DNA of 64,000 nt from Kribbella jejuensis (GTDB lineage Bacteria > Actinomycetota > Actinomycetes > Propionibacteriales > Kribbellaceae). Position 1 is the stretch's first letter, and each line of letters begins with the position of its first letter. Below are positions 48,737 to 56,295 of this stretch, one piece after another. The position numbers and the translations under genes were made by a program. Location of the stretch: the NCBI RefSeq assembly GCF_006715085.1, contig NZ_VFMM01000003.1, forward strand, positions 868,001 through 932,000, written 5' to 3'. A model generated the notes under the pieces. That model did no database searches and was not told the origin of the DNA. It was given only the letters and a program-made list of their open reading frames with translations.

Positions 48737-49513
48737 ATGCCGATCAAGAACGTCGTGGTCAACTGCACAGATGTCGAACGTTCCGTTGCCTTCTACACCG
48801 AGTTCCTCGAGCTCACGCCGTTGGGTGAACCAACGTCCGCGCGGGCGGTTCTCGACGCGGTGACCGCGACCGTCGAACTACGGGCCGTCGGCAACGGGCG
48901 GGAGCGGAGCACGTGGTCGCCGGACGATCTGCAGAAGGGCTTCCGCCACCTCGGTTTCAAGGTCGACCGCATCGACACGCGTGCCGCCGTACTGAAAGCC
49001 GCCGGGGTCGAGTTCAAGCTCGATCCGCTGGACGCCGAGGGCAACGTGCGGATCTGCTTCTTCTACGACCCGGACGGAACACTGCTCGAGCTGATCCAGG
49101 GCGACCTGGAGTACGCCGAGGTGCTCGACGCCGACGGGGTCGCGCGGGAGCGAGCGCTCGGCGTACCGTCCCGTCCGCGCTTCGACCACGTCGCGGTGAC
49201 GATCGCGGACCGGGACGCGACCGCCGCGCACTACCGGGACCACCACGGATTCTCGTTCATCGGCACCATCGAGCAACCGCACGATCACCGCGGGTTCCAC
49301 ATCGGCTACCTCAAGGGTGGCGACACCGTGATCGAGGTCTTCACCTACGACGTGGACACGACCGGTCGCGCTCCGCAGTTGGACGTCGCGGGTTTCGCGT
49401 ACGCCGAGCTGACCGGTGACGTGCCGGCGCTGCCGGCCGTCGAATCACCTGATGGGACGAAGGTCTACGTCGACCCCGACGGGTTCACGTACGCCGTAGG
49501 CTCGGGCGCGTGA
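48737..49513 (+). CDS. Two-domain VOC (glyoxalase/dioxygenase-fold) protein
   Basis: The 258-residue protein has two VOC modules: residues 1-125 ('PIKNVVVNCTDVERSVAFYTEFLEL', 'FFYDPDGTLLELIQ') and residues 140-258 ('RFDHVAVTIADRDATAAHYRD', 'DTVIEVFTYD', 'VYVDPDGFTYAVG'). Metal-binding His/Glu positions are present (FDHV, LLELIQ, VIEVF). Its substrate is unknown. It lies inside the beta-glucoside operon, 14 bases after the second permease. Confidence 0.82.
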   Translation: MPIKNVVVNCTDVERSVAFYTEFLELTPLGEPTSARAVLDAVTATVELRAVGNGRERSTWSPDDLQKGFRHLGFKVDRIDTRAAVLKAAGVEFKLDPLDAEGNVRICFFYDPDGTLLELIQGDLEYAEVLDADGVARERALGVPSRPRFDHVAVTIADRDATAAHYRDHHGFSFIGTIEQPHDHRGFHIGYLKGGDTVIEVFTYDVDTTGRAPQLDVAGFAYAELTGDVPALPAVESPDGTKVYVDPDGFTYAVGSGA

Positions 49514-50451
49514 TCAACAACTGGCTCCGTCCGCTCGGCAACACCGGCCTGACCGTCTCGGCCGTCTGCGCCGGCGGCAGCGGTATCGCGGGGATGCCCG
49601 CCGTCTTCGGGTACGACGTGACCGCGCAGCAGGCGGTCGACCTGGTACTGCGGGTCTTCGACAGCCCGCTGACCTGGATCGACACCTCCAACGGGTACGG
49701 CGACGGCACCAGCGAGACCCGGATCGGCCAGGCGATCCGCGAGTACGGCGGGCTGCCCGGCGGGTTCATGGTCGCGACCAAGGTCGACGCCCGCGACGGC
49801 GACTACTCCGGCGCCCGGGTCCGCGCGAGTGTTGCCGAGAGCAAGGAACGGCTCGGGCTGGACGACCTTCCGTTGGTGTACCTGCACGATCCGGAGTTCC
49901 ACGACTTCGACTCGATGCGGGACGCCGTCGACACCTTGATGCAGCTGCGCGCCGACGGCGAGATCGGCCACGTCGGCCTCGCGGGTGGTGACACCGGTGA
50001 GCTGTCGCGGTACCTCGACCTCGGCGGGTTCGAAGTACTGCTCGTCCACAACCGGTGGAGCCTGGTCGACCACTCCGCCGGCCCGATCTTCGAGCGCGCC
50101 CGCGCCGAGGGCATCGGGGTGGTGAACGCGGCCGTCTACGGCGGCGGGATCCTGGCGAACCCGCGCGGCGCGACGAAGTACGCCTACCGCGAGGCGCCGG
50201 CGGCGCTGCTGGACGCCGTGGCGGAGATGGACAAGGCGTGCGAGGAGTACGGCGTCGACCTCGCGACCGCGGCGCTGCGGCACTCGACGAACGACCCGGG
50301 GATCGCCGGAACGGTCGTCGGGATCACCAAGCCGGCCCGCGTCGACGCGCTGCTGGCCGCCCGCGATGCGGACCTCCCGAGCGAACTGCTTAACCGGTTA
50401 GGTAGCCTGCTCCCGGACAGGCAGTACTGGGTCGAGAAGGAGACGACGTGA
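49510..50451 (+). CDS. Aldo/keto reductase of the beta-glucoside operon
   Basis: The 313-residue AKR has 'TWIDTSNGYGDGTSETRIG' (Asp, Tyr) and 'FMVATKVDARDGDYS' (Lys), with 'LVYLHDPEFHDF' (His). It resembles the D-threo-aldose/L-fucose or pyridoxal dehydrogenase AKRs. The GTG overlaps the VOC stop by four bases. It could oxidise a released sugar or aglycone. Confidence 0.85.
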   Translation: MINNWLRPLGNTGLTVSAVCAGGSGIAGMPAVFGYDVTAQQAVDLVLRVFDSPLTWIDTSNGYGDGTSETRIGQAIREYGGLPGGFMVATKVDARDGDYSGARVRASVAESKERLGLDDLPLVYLHDPEFHDFDSMRDAVDTLMQLRADGEIGHVGLAGGDTGELSRYLDLGGFEVLLVHNRWSLVDHSAGPIFERARAEGIGVVNAAVYGGGILANPRGATKYAYREAPAALLDAVAEMDKACEEYGVDLATAALRHSTNDPGIAGTVVGITKPARVDALLAARDADLPSELLNRLGSLLPDRQYWVEKETT

Positions 50452-51806
50452 CGAACGGCTTCCCGAGCGGGTTCACCTGGGGCGCGGCGACCGCGTCGTA
50501 CCAGGTCGAGGGCGCGGTGTCGGCGGACGGCCGCGGGCCGAGCATCTGGGACACGTTCGCGCACACCCCGGGCCGGATCTCCGACGGTACGAACGGCGAC
50601 GTCGCCGTGGAGCACTACCACCGGTTCGCCGACGACATCCGGCTGCTCGCGGACCTCGGGCTGACCGCGTACCGGTTCTCGATCGCCTGGCCGCGGATCA
50701 TGCCGGACGGCCTTGCCGGATCTGCGAACCCGGCCGGCCTGGACTTCTACCGGCGGCTGGCGGAGGCCTGTCTGGCGAACGGCGTCACGCCGTACGCGAC
50801 GCTCTACCACTGGGATCTGCCGCAGCCGCTCGAGGACGCGGGCGGCTGGCTCGTCCGCGACACCGCGTACCGGTTCCGCGACTACGCCGTTGCCGTGCAT
50901 GACGGACTGTCGGACGTCATCAAGCACTGGATGACGCTGAACGAGCCGTGGTGTTCGGCCTTCCTCGGCTACGGGAACGGCGAGCACGCGCCGGGGCGGA
51001 CCGTCGGCGTGGATGCGCTGAAGGCGGCTCATCACCTGCTGCTCGGACACGGTCTCGCGTTGGACGCGATCCGTACGGAGGGGTCAGGGGGTTCGGCGTA
51101 CGGGATAGCGCTCAACCCGGCACCGATCCACCCTGCGTCCGACTCCCCCGCCGACCGGGACGCCGCGCGGCGGATCGACGGCCTGCGCAACCGGCTGTTC
51201 CTGGAGCCCTTGCTGTCGGGGCAGTACCCGGCCGACGTACTGGAGGACACCGGGACGACGGAGTGGTTCGCGGCGCAGGAGGCGGACCTGCCGCTGATCG
51301 CGGCGCCGCTCGACTTCCTCGGCGTGAACTACTACTGCCCGACCACGGTCGCCGCGCCGGACGGGCCGATCTCCACGCCTGGTCCGTCGACGCAGCCGGG
51401 CAGCGAGAATGTCGTTGCCGTCGACACCGGTCTGCCGACGACCCAGATGGGCTGGCCGATCCAGGCGTCCGGGCTGCGCGACATCCTGGTGGCGATCAAC
51501 AAGCTGGCGCCGGAGTTGCCGTTGTACGTGACCGAGAACGGGTCGGCGTACCCTGATGTGGTGACCGCTGACGGCCAGGTCGAGGACGACGAGCGGCTCG
51601 ACTACCTGCGGCAACACGTTGCCGTGTGCAAGGACCTGGTGAGCGAAGGATTCCCGTTGAAGGGGTACTTCGCGTGGTCGCTGCTCGACAACTTCGAGTG
51701 GGCCTGGGGCTACAGCAGGCGGTTCGGGATCGTGTACGTCGACTACGCGACCCAGCAGCGCATCGTGAAGAAGAGCGGCCGCTGGCTGCAGGACTTCCTT
51801 CGCTAG
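50448..51806 (+). CDS. bglB: GH1 beta-glucosidase
   Basis: The 452-residue GH1 enzyme has the acid/base 'TLNEPWCSAFLGY' and nucleophile 'YVTENGSAYPD' glutamates, and 'FAWSLLDNFEWAWGYSRRFGIVYVDY'. No signal peptide is seen, so it acts in the cytosol on imported beta-glucosides. GTG 50448 overlaps the AKR stop. The 3' end overlaps the convergent rok gene by four bases. Confidence 0.93.
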   Translation: MTNGFPSGFTWGAATASYQVEGAVSADGRGPSIWDTFAHTPGRISDGTNGDVAVEHYHRFADDIRLLADLGLTAYRFSIAWPRIMPDGLAGSANPAGLDFYRRLAEACLANGVTPYATLYHWDLPQPLEDAGGWLVRDTAYRFRDYAVAVHDGLSDVIKHWMTLNEPWCSAFLGYGNGEHAPGRTVGVDALKAAHHLLLGHGLALDAIRTEGSGGSAYGIALNPAPIHPASDSPADRDAARRIDGLRNRLFLEPLLSGQYPADVLEDTGTTEWFAAQEADLPLIAAPLDFLGVNYYCPTTVAAPDGPISTPGPSTQPGSENVVAVDTGLPTTQMGWPIQASGLRDILVAINKLAPELPLYVTENGSAYPDVVTADGQVEDDERLDYLRQHVAVCKDLVSEGFPLKGYFAWSLLDNFEWAWGYSRRFGIVYVDYATQQRIVKKSGRWLQDFLR

Positions 51807-53026
51807 GAGCGTGCTGCGTTCTGGTGTGGGGTGAGTTGGCTGTGCAGGACGAGTGAGGCGGCTCCCAGGGCCGCCGCGCTCGGGCCGAGTTTGGACAGCT
51901 CGACGCGGGTCGGGTGCATCGCGCGGACGAACGACAGCCGGTTGAGCTCCTGCGCGGCGATCCGGACATAGATGTCGCCGGCCTCGCTGAAGCCCGGCCC
52001 GGCCAGGATGATCTGGTCCAGGTCGAGCAGGTTGGTGATCGAGAGCAGCGCCTTCGCGAGGTACGTCGCGGACTCCTCGATCAGCTGCAGGCACCGGTCG
52101 TCGCCACCGGCCGCGAGGCGCGCGATCCTGGCGAAGTCCGAGCGGACCGAGGACTGGCGGCCGCGCAGCCCGAGCTCGACGGCGAGCGACTCGTGCTGTT
52201 CCGCGCGGGCGACGACGGCGGCCGGCGCCGCGAGACTCTCCAGGCAGCCCTGACCGCCGCACCAGCACTGCGGACCGTTGACGTCGAGGACCATGTGGCC
52301 GATCTCGCCGACGTTCGACGACGAACCGCGGTACACGTCGCCGTTCGTCACCAGGCCGAGGCCGAAGCCGGCCGCCATGTAGACCGTCGCGAAGTCGTTC
52401 GCGGACGGGATCTTGCCGGCCCAGAACTCCCCGATCGCCGCGCAGGTCGAATCGTTCTCCACCACGATGGGATGGTCGATCGCCGCCTTCAACGTGTCCC
52501 GTACGGCGAAGGGCTCCCAGGCGTACTTCTCCGCGTCCCTGCGCAGCATCCGGGTCCCGCCGCGACCCTGACGGCCGGCCAGCGCGACCCCGACCCCGAC
52601 GAGCGTCGACGGCTCGATCTCGGCCTTCACGATCAGGTCCTCGAGCTCCGCGGTGATCCGCTGCACAGCGGTCGCGGGCGCTTCCTTGCCGATGCCGCGC
52701 GTGGACAGTTGCTCGATGACCCGACCGCTCATGTCGGTGACGACGTACGTCGTACTCGGCGTGTCGACGGCGATCCCGACCGCGTGCCGCGCGCGCGGGT
52801 TGAACTGCAGCAGGGTGGCGCGTTTGCCGCCGGTCGGGTCGCCGTACCCGGTCTCGATGATCAGGCCGTCGGCAAGCAGCCGCTTGACCACCCGGGAGAT
52901 CGACGCGCCGGTCAGCCCGGACTGCTCGGCGAGGTCGACCCGGGTCACCGTCCCGCTGGACCGGATCAGGTCGAGGATCGCGCTGTGCGTCTCCTGTGCG
53001 GTCGCGCCTCTGAGCATCTTGGCCAC
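51803..53026 (-). CDS. ROK-family transcriptional repressor
   Basis: The 407-residue protein has an N-terminal MarR-like HTH ('ILDLIRSSGTVTRVDLAEQSGLTGASISRVVKRLLADGLI') and a ROK domain with 'CSIAFLD'-type zinc set: 'GHMVLDVNGPQCWCGGQGCLESLAAPAAV', where the CxCGxxGC motif is intact. It probably represses the beta-glucoside operon and itself until a sugar binds. GTG 53026 is chosen because GGAGG lies five bases upstream; ATG 53017 is too far. Confidence 0.88.
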   Translation of the reverse strand: MAKMLRGATAQETHSAILDLIRSSGTVTRVDLAEQSGLTGASISRVVKRLLADGLIIETGYGDPTGGKRATLLQFNPRARHAVGIAVDTPSTTYVVTDMSGRVIEQLSTRGIGKEAPATAVQRITAELEDLIVKAEIEPSTLVGVGVALAGRQGRGGTRMLRRDAEKYAWEPFAVRDTLKAAIDHPIVVENDSTCAAIGEFWAGKIPSANDFATVYMAAGFGLGLVTNGDVYRGSSSNVGEIGHMVLDVNGPQCWCGGQGCLESLAAPAAVVARAEQHESLAVELGLRGRQSSVRSDFARIARLAAGGDDRCLQLIEESATYLAKALLSITNLLDLDQIILAGPGFSEAGDIYVRIAAQELNRLSFVRAMHPTRVELSKLGPSAAALGAASLVLHSQLTPHQNAARS

Positions 53027-53052
53027 GTCACCCTCCCTCGGGACGCACTTTA

Positions 53053-53073
53053 GTACACAACGTAAGGAAGTGG
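53053..53073 (-). promoter_or_regulatory. ROK operator upstream of the rok gene
   Basis: On the minus strand the sequence starts CCACTTCCTTACGTT and matches 12 of 13 positions of the operator core at 45596-45608. This supports autoregulation and a common regulon. Confidence 0.65.
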
Positions 53074-53079
53074 CAGTAG

Positions 53080-53110
53080 TTGACCTCAACTAACGTTGAG
53101 GTTCTAGCGT
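53080..53110 (+). promoter_or_regulatory. SoxR-type promoter (CCTCAAC-taac-GTTGAGG, 19-bp spacer)
   Basis: -35 TTGACC (53080-53085), 19-base spacer, -10 TAGCGT (53105-53110). The 18-bp dyad at 53084-53101 starts at the last CC of the -35, exactly as in the E. coli soxS promoter. Initiation about seven bases after the -10 falls on GTG 53118, so the mRNA is leaderless. Confidence 0.8.
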
Positions 53111-53117
53111 CCTCGGT

Positions 53118-54092
53118 GTGAAAGCGATCAGACTGCACGCGTTCGGCCCGGCGGAGAACCTCGTCTACGAGGACGTCCCGGACCCTACCCCTGGCCCCGG
53201 CACGGTGCTCGTCGACGTCGAGGCCGCGGGCGTCCATCTCGTCGACACGATGATCCGCGCGGGGACGACCGGCGACAGCCCGATTCCGGTGCCTGAATTG
53301 CCGACGATCCCGGGGCGCGAGGTCGCGGGCCGGGTGCTCGGGGCCGGACCGGACGTGAACCCGTCCTGGATCGGGAAGCGGGTCGTCGTCCATCTCGGCA
53401 TGGTTCCCGGCGGGTACGCCGAACGGGCGGTCGCGAAGGTCGAGTCGCTGTACGAGCTCGCGGACCACGTCGACGCTGCCCAGGCCGTCGCCGCGATCGG
53501 TACCGGCCGCACCACCGCAGGCATCCTCCAGCAGGCGCAGCTCACGATGGAGGACGTCGTACTCGTCACGTCAGCCGCCGGCGGAATCGGCAGCTATCTG
53601 ATCCAGGCCGCCCGCAACGTCGGCGCGATCGCCATCGGCCTGGCCGGCGGTCCGGCGAAGGTGGAGTTGGTCCGTTCGCTGGGCGCCAACCACGCGCTCG
53701 ACTACCGCGACCCGGCCTGGGCGGACCAGCTCAGAACCATCCTGGCCGACACCCCAGCGACGGTCCTGCTCGACGGCGTCGGCGGCCCCACCGGCCAACA
53801 AGCCTTCGACCTGCTGGCCCCCGGTGCCCGAGCCCTCCTGTTCGGCTGGTCCGGCGGCGGCCCGATCGAATTCACCCACACCGACCTGATGACCCGAAGC
53901 CTGACCGTCGGCTGGGCCCTCGGCGCGCGCATGGCCGCCCAACTCCGCACCCTGGAAGCCGCCGCTCTCACCGAAACCACGACCGGCCGCTGGAAGGCCC
54001 TGACCACCACCTTCCCCTTGTCCGAAGCAGCCGCCGCCCACCACGCCCTGGAAACCCGAGCCACCACCGGCAAGGTCGTCCTCATCCCCTGA
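53118..54092 (+). CDS. Zinc-binding-type NADPH:quinone oxidoreductase, probable SoxR target
   Basis: The 324-residue MDR protein has 'GVHLVDTMIRAGTT', 'PGREVAGRVLGAGPDV' and the NADPH motif 'VTSAAGGIGSYLIQAARNVGAIAIGLAGG'. Catalytic zinc ligands are absent. Streptomyces SoxR controls a similar oxidoreductase gene, and here a SoxR-like promoter precedes the GTG. It likely detoxifies quinones or other redox-cycling compounds. Confidence 0.87.
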   Translation: MKAIRLHAFGPAENLVYEDVPDPTPGPGTVLVDVEAAGVHLVDTMIRAGTTGDSPIPVPELPTIPGREVAGRVLGAGPDVNPSWIGKRVVVHLGMVPGGYAERAVAKVESLYELADHVDAAQAVAAIGTGRTTAGILQQAQLTMEDVVLVTSAAGGIGSYLIQAARNVGAIAIGLAGGPAKVELVRSLGANHALDYRDPAWADQLRTILADTPATVLLDGVGGPTGQQAFDLLAPGARALLFGWSGGGPIEFTHTDLMTRSLTVGWALGARMAAQLRTLEAAALTETTTGRWKALTTTFPLSEAAAAHHALETRATTGKVVLIP

Positions 54093-54110
54093 TCGAGCAC
54101 CGATTCCACA

Positions 54111-54145
54111 TGAACACGTCGTACCGTCGCAGTACGACGTGTTCA
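54111..54145 (+). terminator. Terminator hairpin after the quinone oxidoreductase
   Basis: TGAACACGTCGTAC (54111-54124) and GTACGACGTGTTCA (54132-54145) form a perfect 14-bp stem with a seven-base loop, 19 bases after the stop. Confidence 0.85.
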
Positions 54146-54176
54146 CCTCAACCTCCGCGCCGGCGACATGCCGACT

Positions 54177-54377
54177 TCACTCCTCATCGAACGAGATCGG
54201 CACCCCCGTCACGCCGCTGTACCCAACCAGCCCATGCGCCTTGGCCAGATCCAGGATGTCGCCGAAGTCAACGCCTCGCCCGTAGGACAGTGTGAGCAGG
54301 ACATACTTCTCTGCGCCTTTGGGATACTCCTCCAGCTCGTAGTCCGGCGGTTCGATCTCATCCTTCAGGTCTGGCAT
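54177..54377 (-). CDS. Small acidic hypothetical protein
   Basis: The 66-residue product begins MPDLKDEIEPPDYELEEYPKG, has one beta/alpha-looking core ('YVLLTLSYGRGVDFGDILDLAKAHGLVGYSG') and ends FDEE. I recognise no family. An in-frame ATG at 54410 would add MCPICSPNFLR with a CxxC; neither start has a clear ribosome site. It stands alone between the oxidoreductase and the MerR cassette. Confidence 0.45.
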   Translation of the reverse strand: MPDLKDEIEPPDYELEEYPKGAEKYVLLTLSYGRGVDFGDILDLAKAHGLVGYSGVTGVPISFDEE

Positions 54378-54516
54378 CCTAAGGAAATTCGGGCTACAGA
54401 TCGGGCACATGGCGTTCCGGCGAAGACAGAACGAGGTGAACGACAATGCGGAAGCGGGGCACGAGAGTCCCCCAGCTAACCGGTCAACTCCCCCGAGCGG
54501 ACCCAGACTGAATCGG

Positions 54517-54852
54517 TCAGGTACCTCGGGGGGCGTACATGATGATGGCTACGCCGAGGAGGCAGATGGTGGCGCCGGCCAGGTCGTAGCGGTCGGGTTT
54601 GAAGTTGTCCAGGAGGACGGCCCAGGCCAGGGAGCCGGCGACGAAGATGCCGCCGTAGGCGGCGAGGATGCGGCCGAAGTTGGGGTCGGGCTGGAAGGTG
54701 GCGACGAAGCCGTAGGCGCCCAGGGCAACTATTCCGGCCGCGATCCAGAGGACGCCGCGGTGTTCGCGCCAGCCCTGCCAGATCAGCCAGGCGCCGCCGA
54801 TCTCCGCGACGGCGGCGAGGACGAAGAGGAGGATCGACCGCAGCACGGTCAC
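54517..54852 (-). CDS. YnfA/UPF0060 family small membrane protein
   Basis: The 111-residue, four-helix protein matches UPF0060: 'FVLAAVAEIGGAWLIWQGWRE', 'GFVATFQPDPNFGRILAAYGGIFVAGSLAW', 'DRYDLAGATICLLGVAIIMYAPR'. YnfA proteins are SMR-like putative efflux proteins. GTG/ATG 54852 overlaps the MerR stop by four bases, so it is the last gene of a metal- or drug-responsive cassette. Confidence 0.9.
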   Translation of the reverse strand: MTVLRSILLFVLAAVAEIGGAWLIWQGWREHRGVLWIAAGIVALGAYGFVATFQPDPNFGRILAAYGGIFVAGSLAWAVLLDNFKPDRYDLAGATICLLGVAIIMYAPRGT

Positions 54853-55310
54853 GGGCGACCGCCCGCGGGTGGGGGTACGGATCCCGTGTGCTCGCCGGGA
54901 GTTGCGCCGATGCTCGCGAACGGGAGCGGGCAGTCGGGATCACCCGCGCAGGTCTCCAGGTCCTCGCAGCCGGCGGCGATGCCGGCGCGGAGCGTTTCGG
55001 CGATGACGGTGAGGTCGGCGATCTTGGCTTCCACGTCGTGCAGTTTCTCCTGGGCGCGGGCCTGGAGGCCGGCTCCCTCACCGCGGGCGTGCCGGTGGGT
55101 CGCGGTGGCGAGGAGGTCGGAGATCTCGGCGAGCGTGAAGCCGAGGCGCTGGGCGGCCTTGATCACGCGGAGCGTCGTGATCGCCTCGGCGGGGTACTGG
55201 CGGTGGCCGCCGAGAGTCCGGGCCGGTTCGGCCAGGAGTCCGCGGCGTTCGTAGTACCTGAGGGTCTGCAGGTTCACCCCGGCAGCGGCTGCTACCTCGC
55301 TGGGTTTCAC
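54849..55310 (-). CDS. MerR-family regulator with C-terminal cysteines
   Basis: The 153-residue regulator has the MerR HTH ('VKPSEVAAAAGVNLQTLRYYERRGLLAEPARTLGGHRQY'), a long dimerisation helix and a C-terminal 'CEDLETCAGDPDCPLPF' with three cysteines, suggestive of metal or thiol sensing. GTG 55310 overlaps the previous stop. A MerR-type promoter lies before the first gene of the cassette. Confidence 0.88.
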   Translation of the reverse strand: MKPSEVAAAAGVNLQTLRYYERRGLLAEPARTLGGHRQYPAEAITTLRVIKAAQRLGFTLAEISDLLATATHRHARGEGAGLQARAQEKLHDVEAKIADLTVIAETLRAGIAAGCEDLETCAGDPDCPLPFASIGATPGEHTGSVPPPAGGRP

Positions 55311-55603
55311 AGCCGGGCGACCAGACCGTCGAGTACGTCGGTGCGCGCGGGCGGGACGGTGATACGGAGATTGACTGCGCCGCTCAGCGTGAACGTGAAG
55401 AACGAGCAGCACTCGGACTCGCGGGCGATCAGGTCCGCGGCGGTCGCCTCGGCGGCCGGCTCGAGCAACAGATCAACGGTTTGCGGATCGACGCGGTTCA
55501 CGTTCCGAAGGTACGTCGCGAAGAGTTGATCGAACTCCGCGACGCGGAACGGTCGCTCCGCGGTCGGCAGGGTGCAGGCGTCCGGTGCCCAGGATTCGTT
55601 CAT
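55307..55603 (-). CDS. Small Cys-pair protein heading the MerR cassette
   Basis: The 98-residue soluble protein contains 'PTAERPFRVAEFDQLFATYL' and 'ADLIARESECCSFFTFTL', a vicinal cysteine pair in a pattern shared by small actinobacterial proteins next to MerR genes. I do not recognise a proven function. A role in binding a thiophilic metal or organic electrophile is an inference. ATG 55603 is six bases after a -10. Confidence 0.65.
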   Translation of the reverse strand: MNESWAPDACTLPTAERPFRVAEFDQLFATYLRNVNRVDPQTVDLLLEPAAEATAADLIARESECCSFFTFTLSGAVNLRITVPPARTDVLDGLVARL

Positions 55604-55609
55604 GCCACG

Positions 55610-55641
55610 ACGGTAAACCTGTACCGAAGTACCGGATGCAA
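55610..55641 (-). promoter_or_regulatory. MerR-type promoter with dyad CCGGTAC-ttcg-GTACAGG
   Basis: On the minus strand -35 TTGCAT (forward 55636-55641), 20-base spacer and -10 TACCGT-complement (forward 55610-55615). The dyad fills the spacer directly after the -35, as in mer operators. Initiation would be at ATG 55603. Confidence 0.7.
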
Positions 55642-55644
55642 GTC

Positions 55645-56211
55645 CTATGACTCGTACGTCAGCGTGAACGTGACCGCGCCGAAGCTGACGCGGTCTCCTG
55701 GGCGGACCTGGACCGTGGTGGTGATGCGCTGATCGTTCACGCAGGTGCCGTTCATCGAGCCGAGGTCGCGGAGCATCCAGCCGTCGTCGACGTACCGGAG
55801 CTCGGCGTGGCACCGCGACACGGTCTCGTCTCCGAGCCGCAGCGTCGCACCGGGCCCACGCCCGATCCGAACCGTCGGCGACCCGGGCGCAGGCAGCGCA
55901 AGGGCAGTCGGCGGCACCACCGGCACTCGCCGAACCAGCGTCAGCCGAGGCAGCGCCGGGCGGGTGACGGCGAGGCGCGGGAGCTTGGCGCGGATGGTTC
56001 GGGTCCAGGTGGTGAATCGGGATTCGCGGCGTGGCAGGTCGCGGAGGACGTCCGCCAGTTCGCCGGTGGTGCGGGCTCGGAGTACGACGTTCATCCGGCG
56101 GACGAAGGTGTCGTGGGACAGGCGGCCCGAGCCGGCGCCGTCGCGGAGTACGGCCAGGGCGCGGTCACGCTCCGCGTCCGACGGACGCGTACCGACCCCG
56201 ATCGTGCTCAT
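55645..56211 (-). CDS. DUF1707-FHA domain protein
   Basis: The 188-residue protein has an N-terminal DUF1707 segment ('RPSDAERDRALAVLRDGAGSGRLSHDTFVRRMNVVLRARTTGELADVLRDLP'), a basic linker and a C-terminal FHA domain ('VRIGRGPGATLRLGDETVSRCHAELRY', 'LRDLGSMNGTCVN'). FHA domains bind phosphothreonine, so it is a likely partner of Ser/Thr kinases. It faces away from the ligase gene. Confidence 0.9.
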   Translation of the reverse strand: MSTIGVGTRPSDAERDRALAVLRDGAGSGRLSHDTFVRRMNVVLRARTTGELADVLRDLPRRESRFTTWTRTIRAKLPRLAVTRPALPRLTLVRRVPVVPPTALALPAPGSPTVRIGRGPGATLRLGDETVSRCHAELRYVDDGWMLRDLGSMNGTCVNDQRITTTVQVRPGDRVSFGAVTFTLTYES

Positions 56212-56295
56212 ACAGGCATTGTCCGAGGCGAGTCGGGCGCCTGTCCACCTGGGAGGTGCCTAGGAAGTGTCCGTGGTGTGGGACAGAATGACGGG

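Noticed and set aside
53017..53089. Starting the ROK repressor at ATG 53017 or further upstream at 53089
   Set aside because: The upstream extension covers the operator and promoter; GTG 53026 has GGAGG at the right distance, while 53017 is too far from it.
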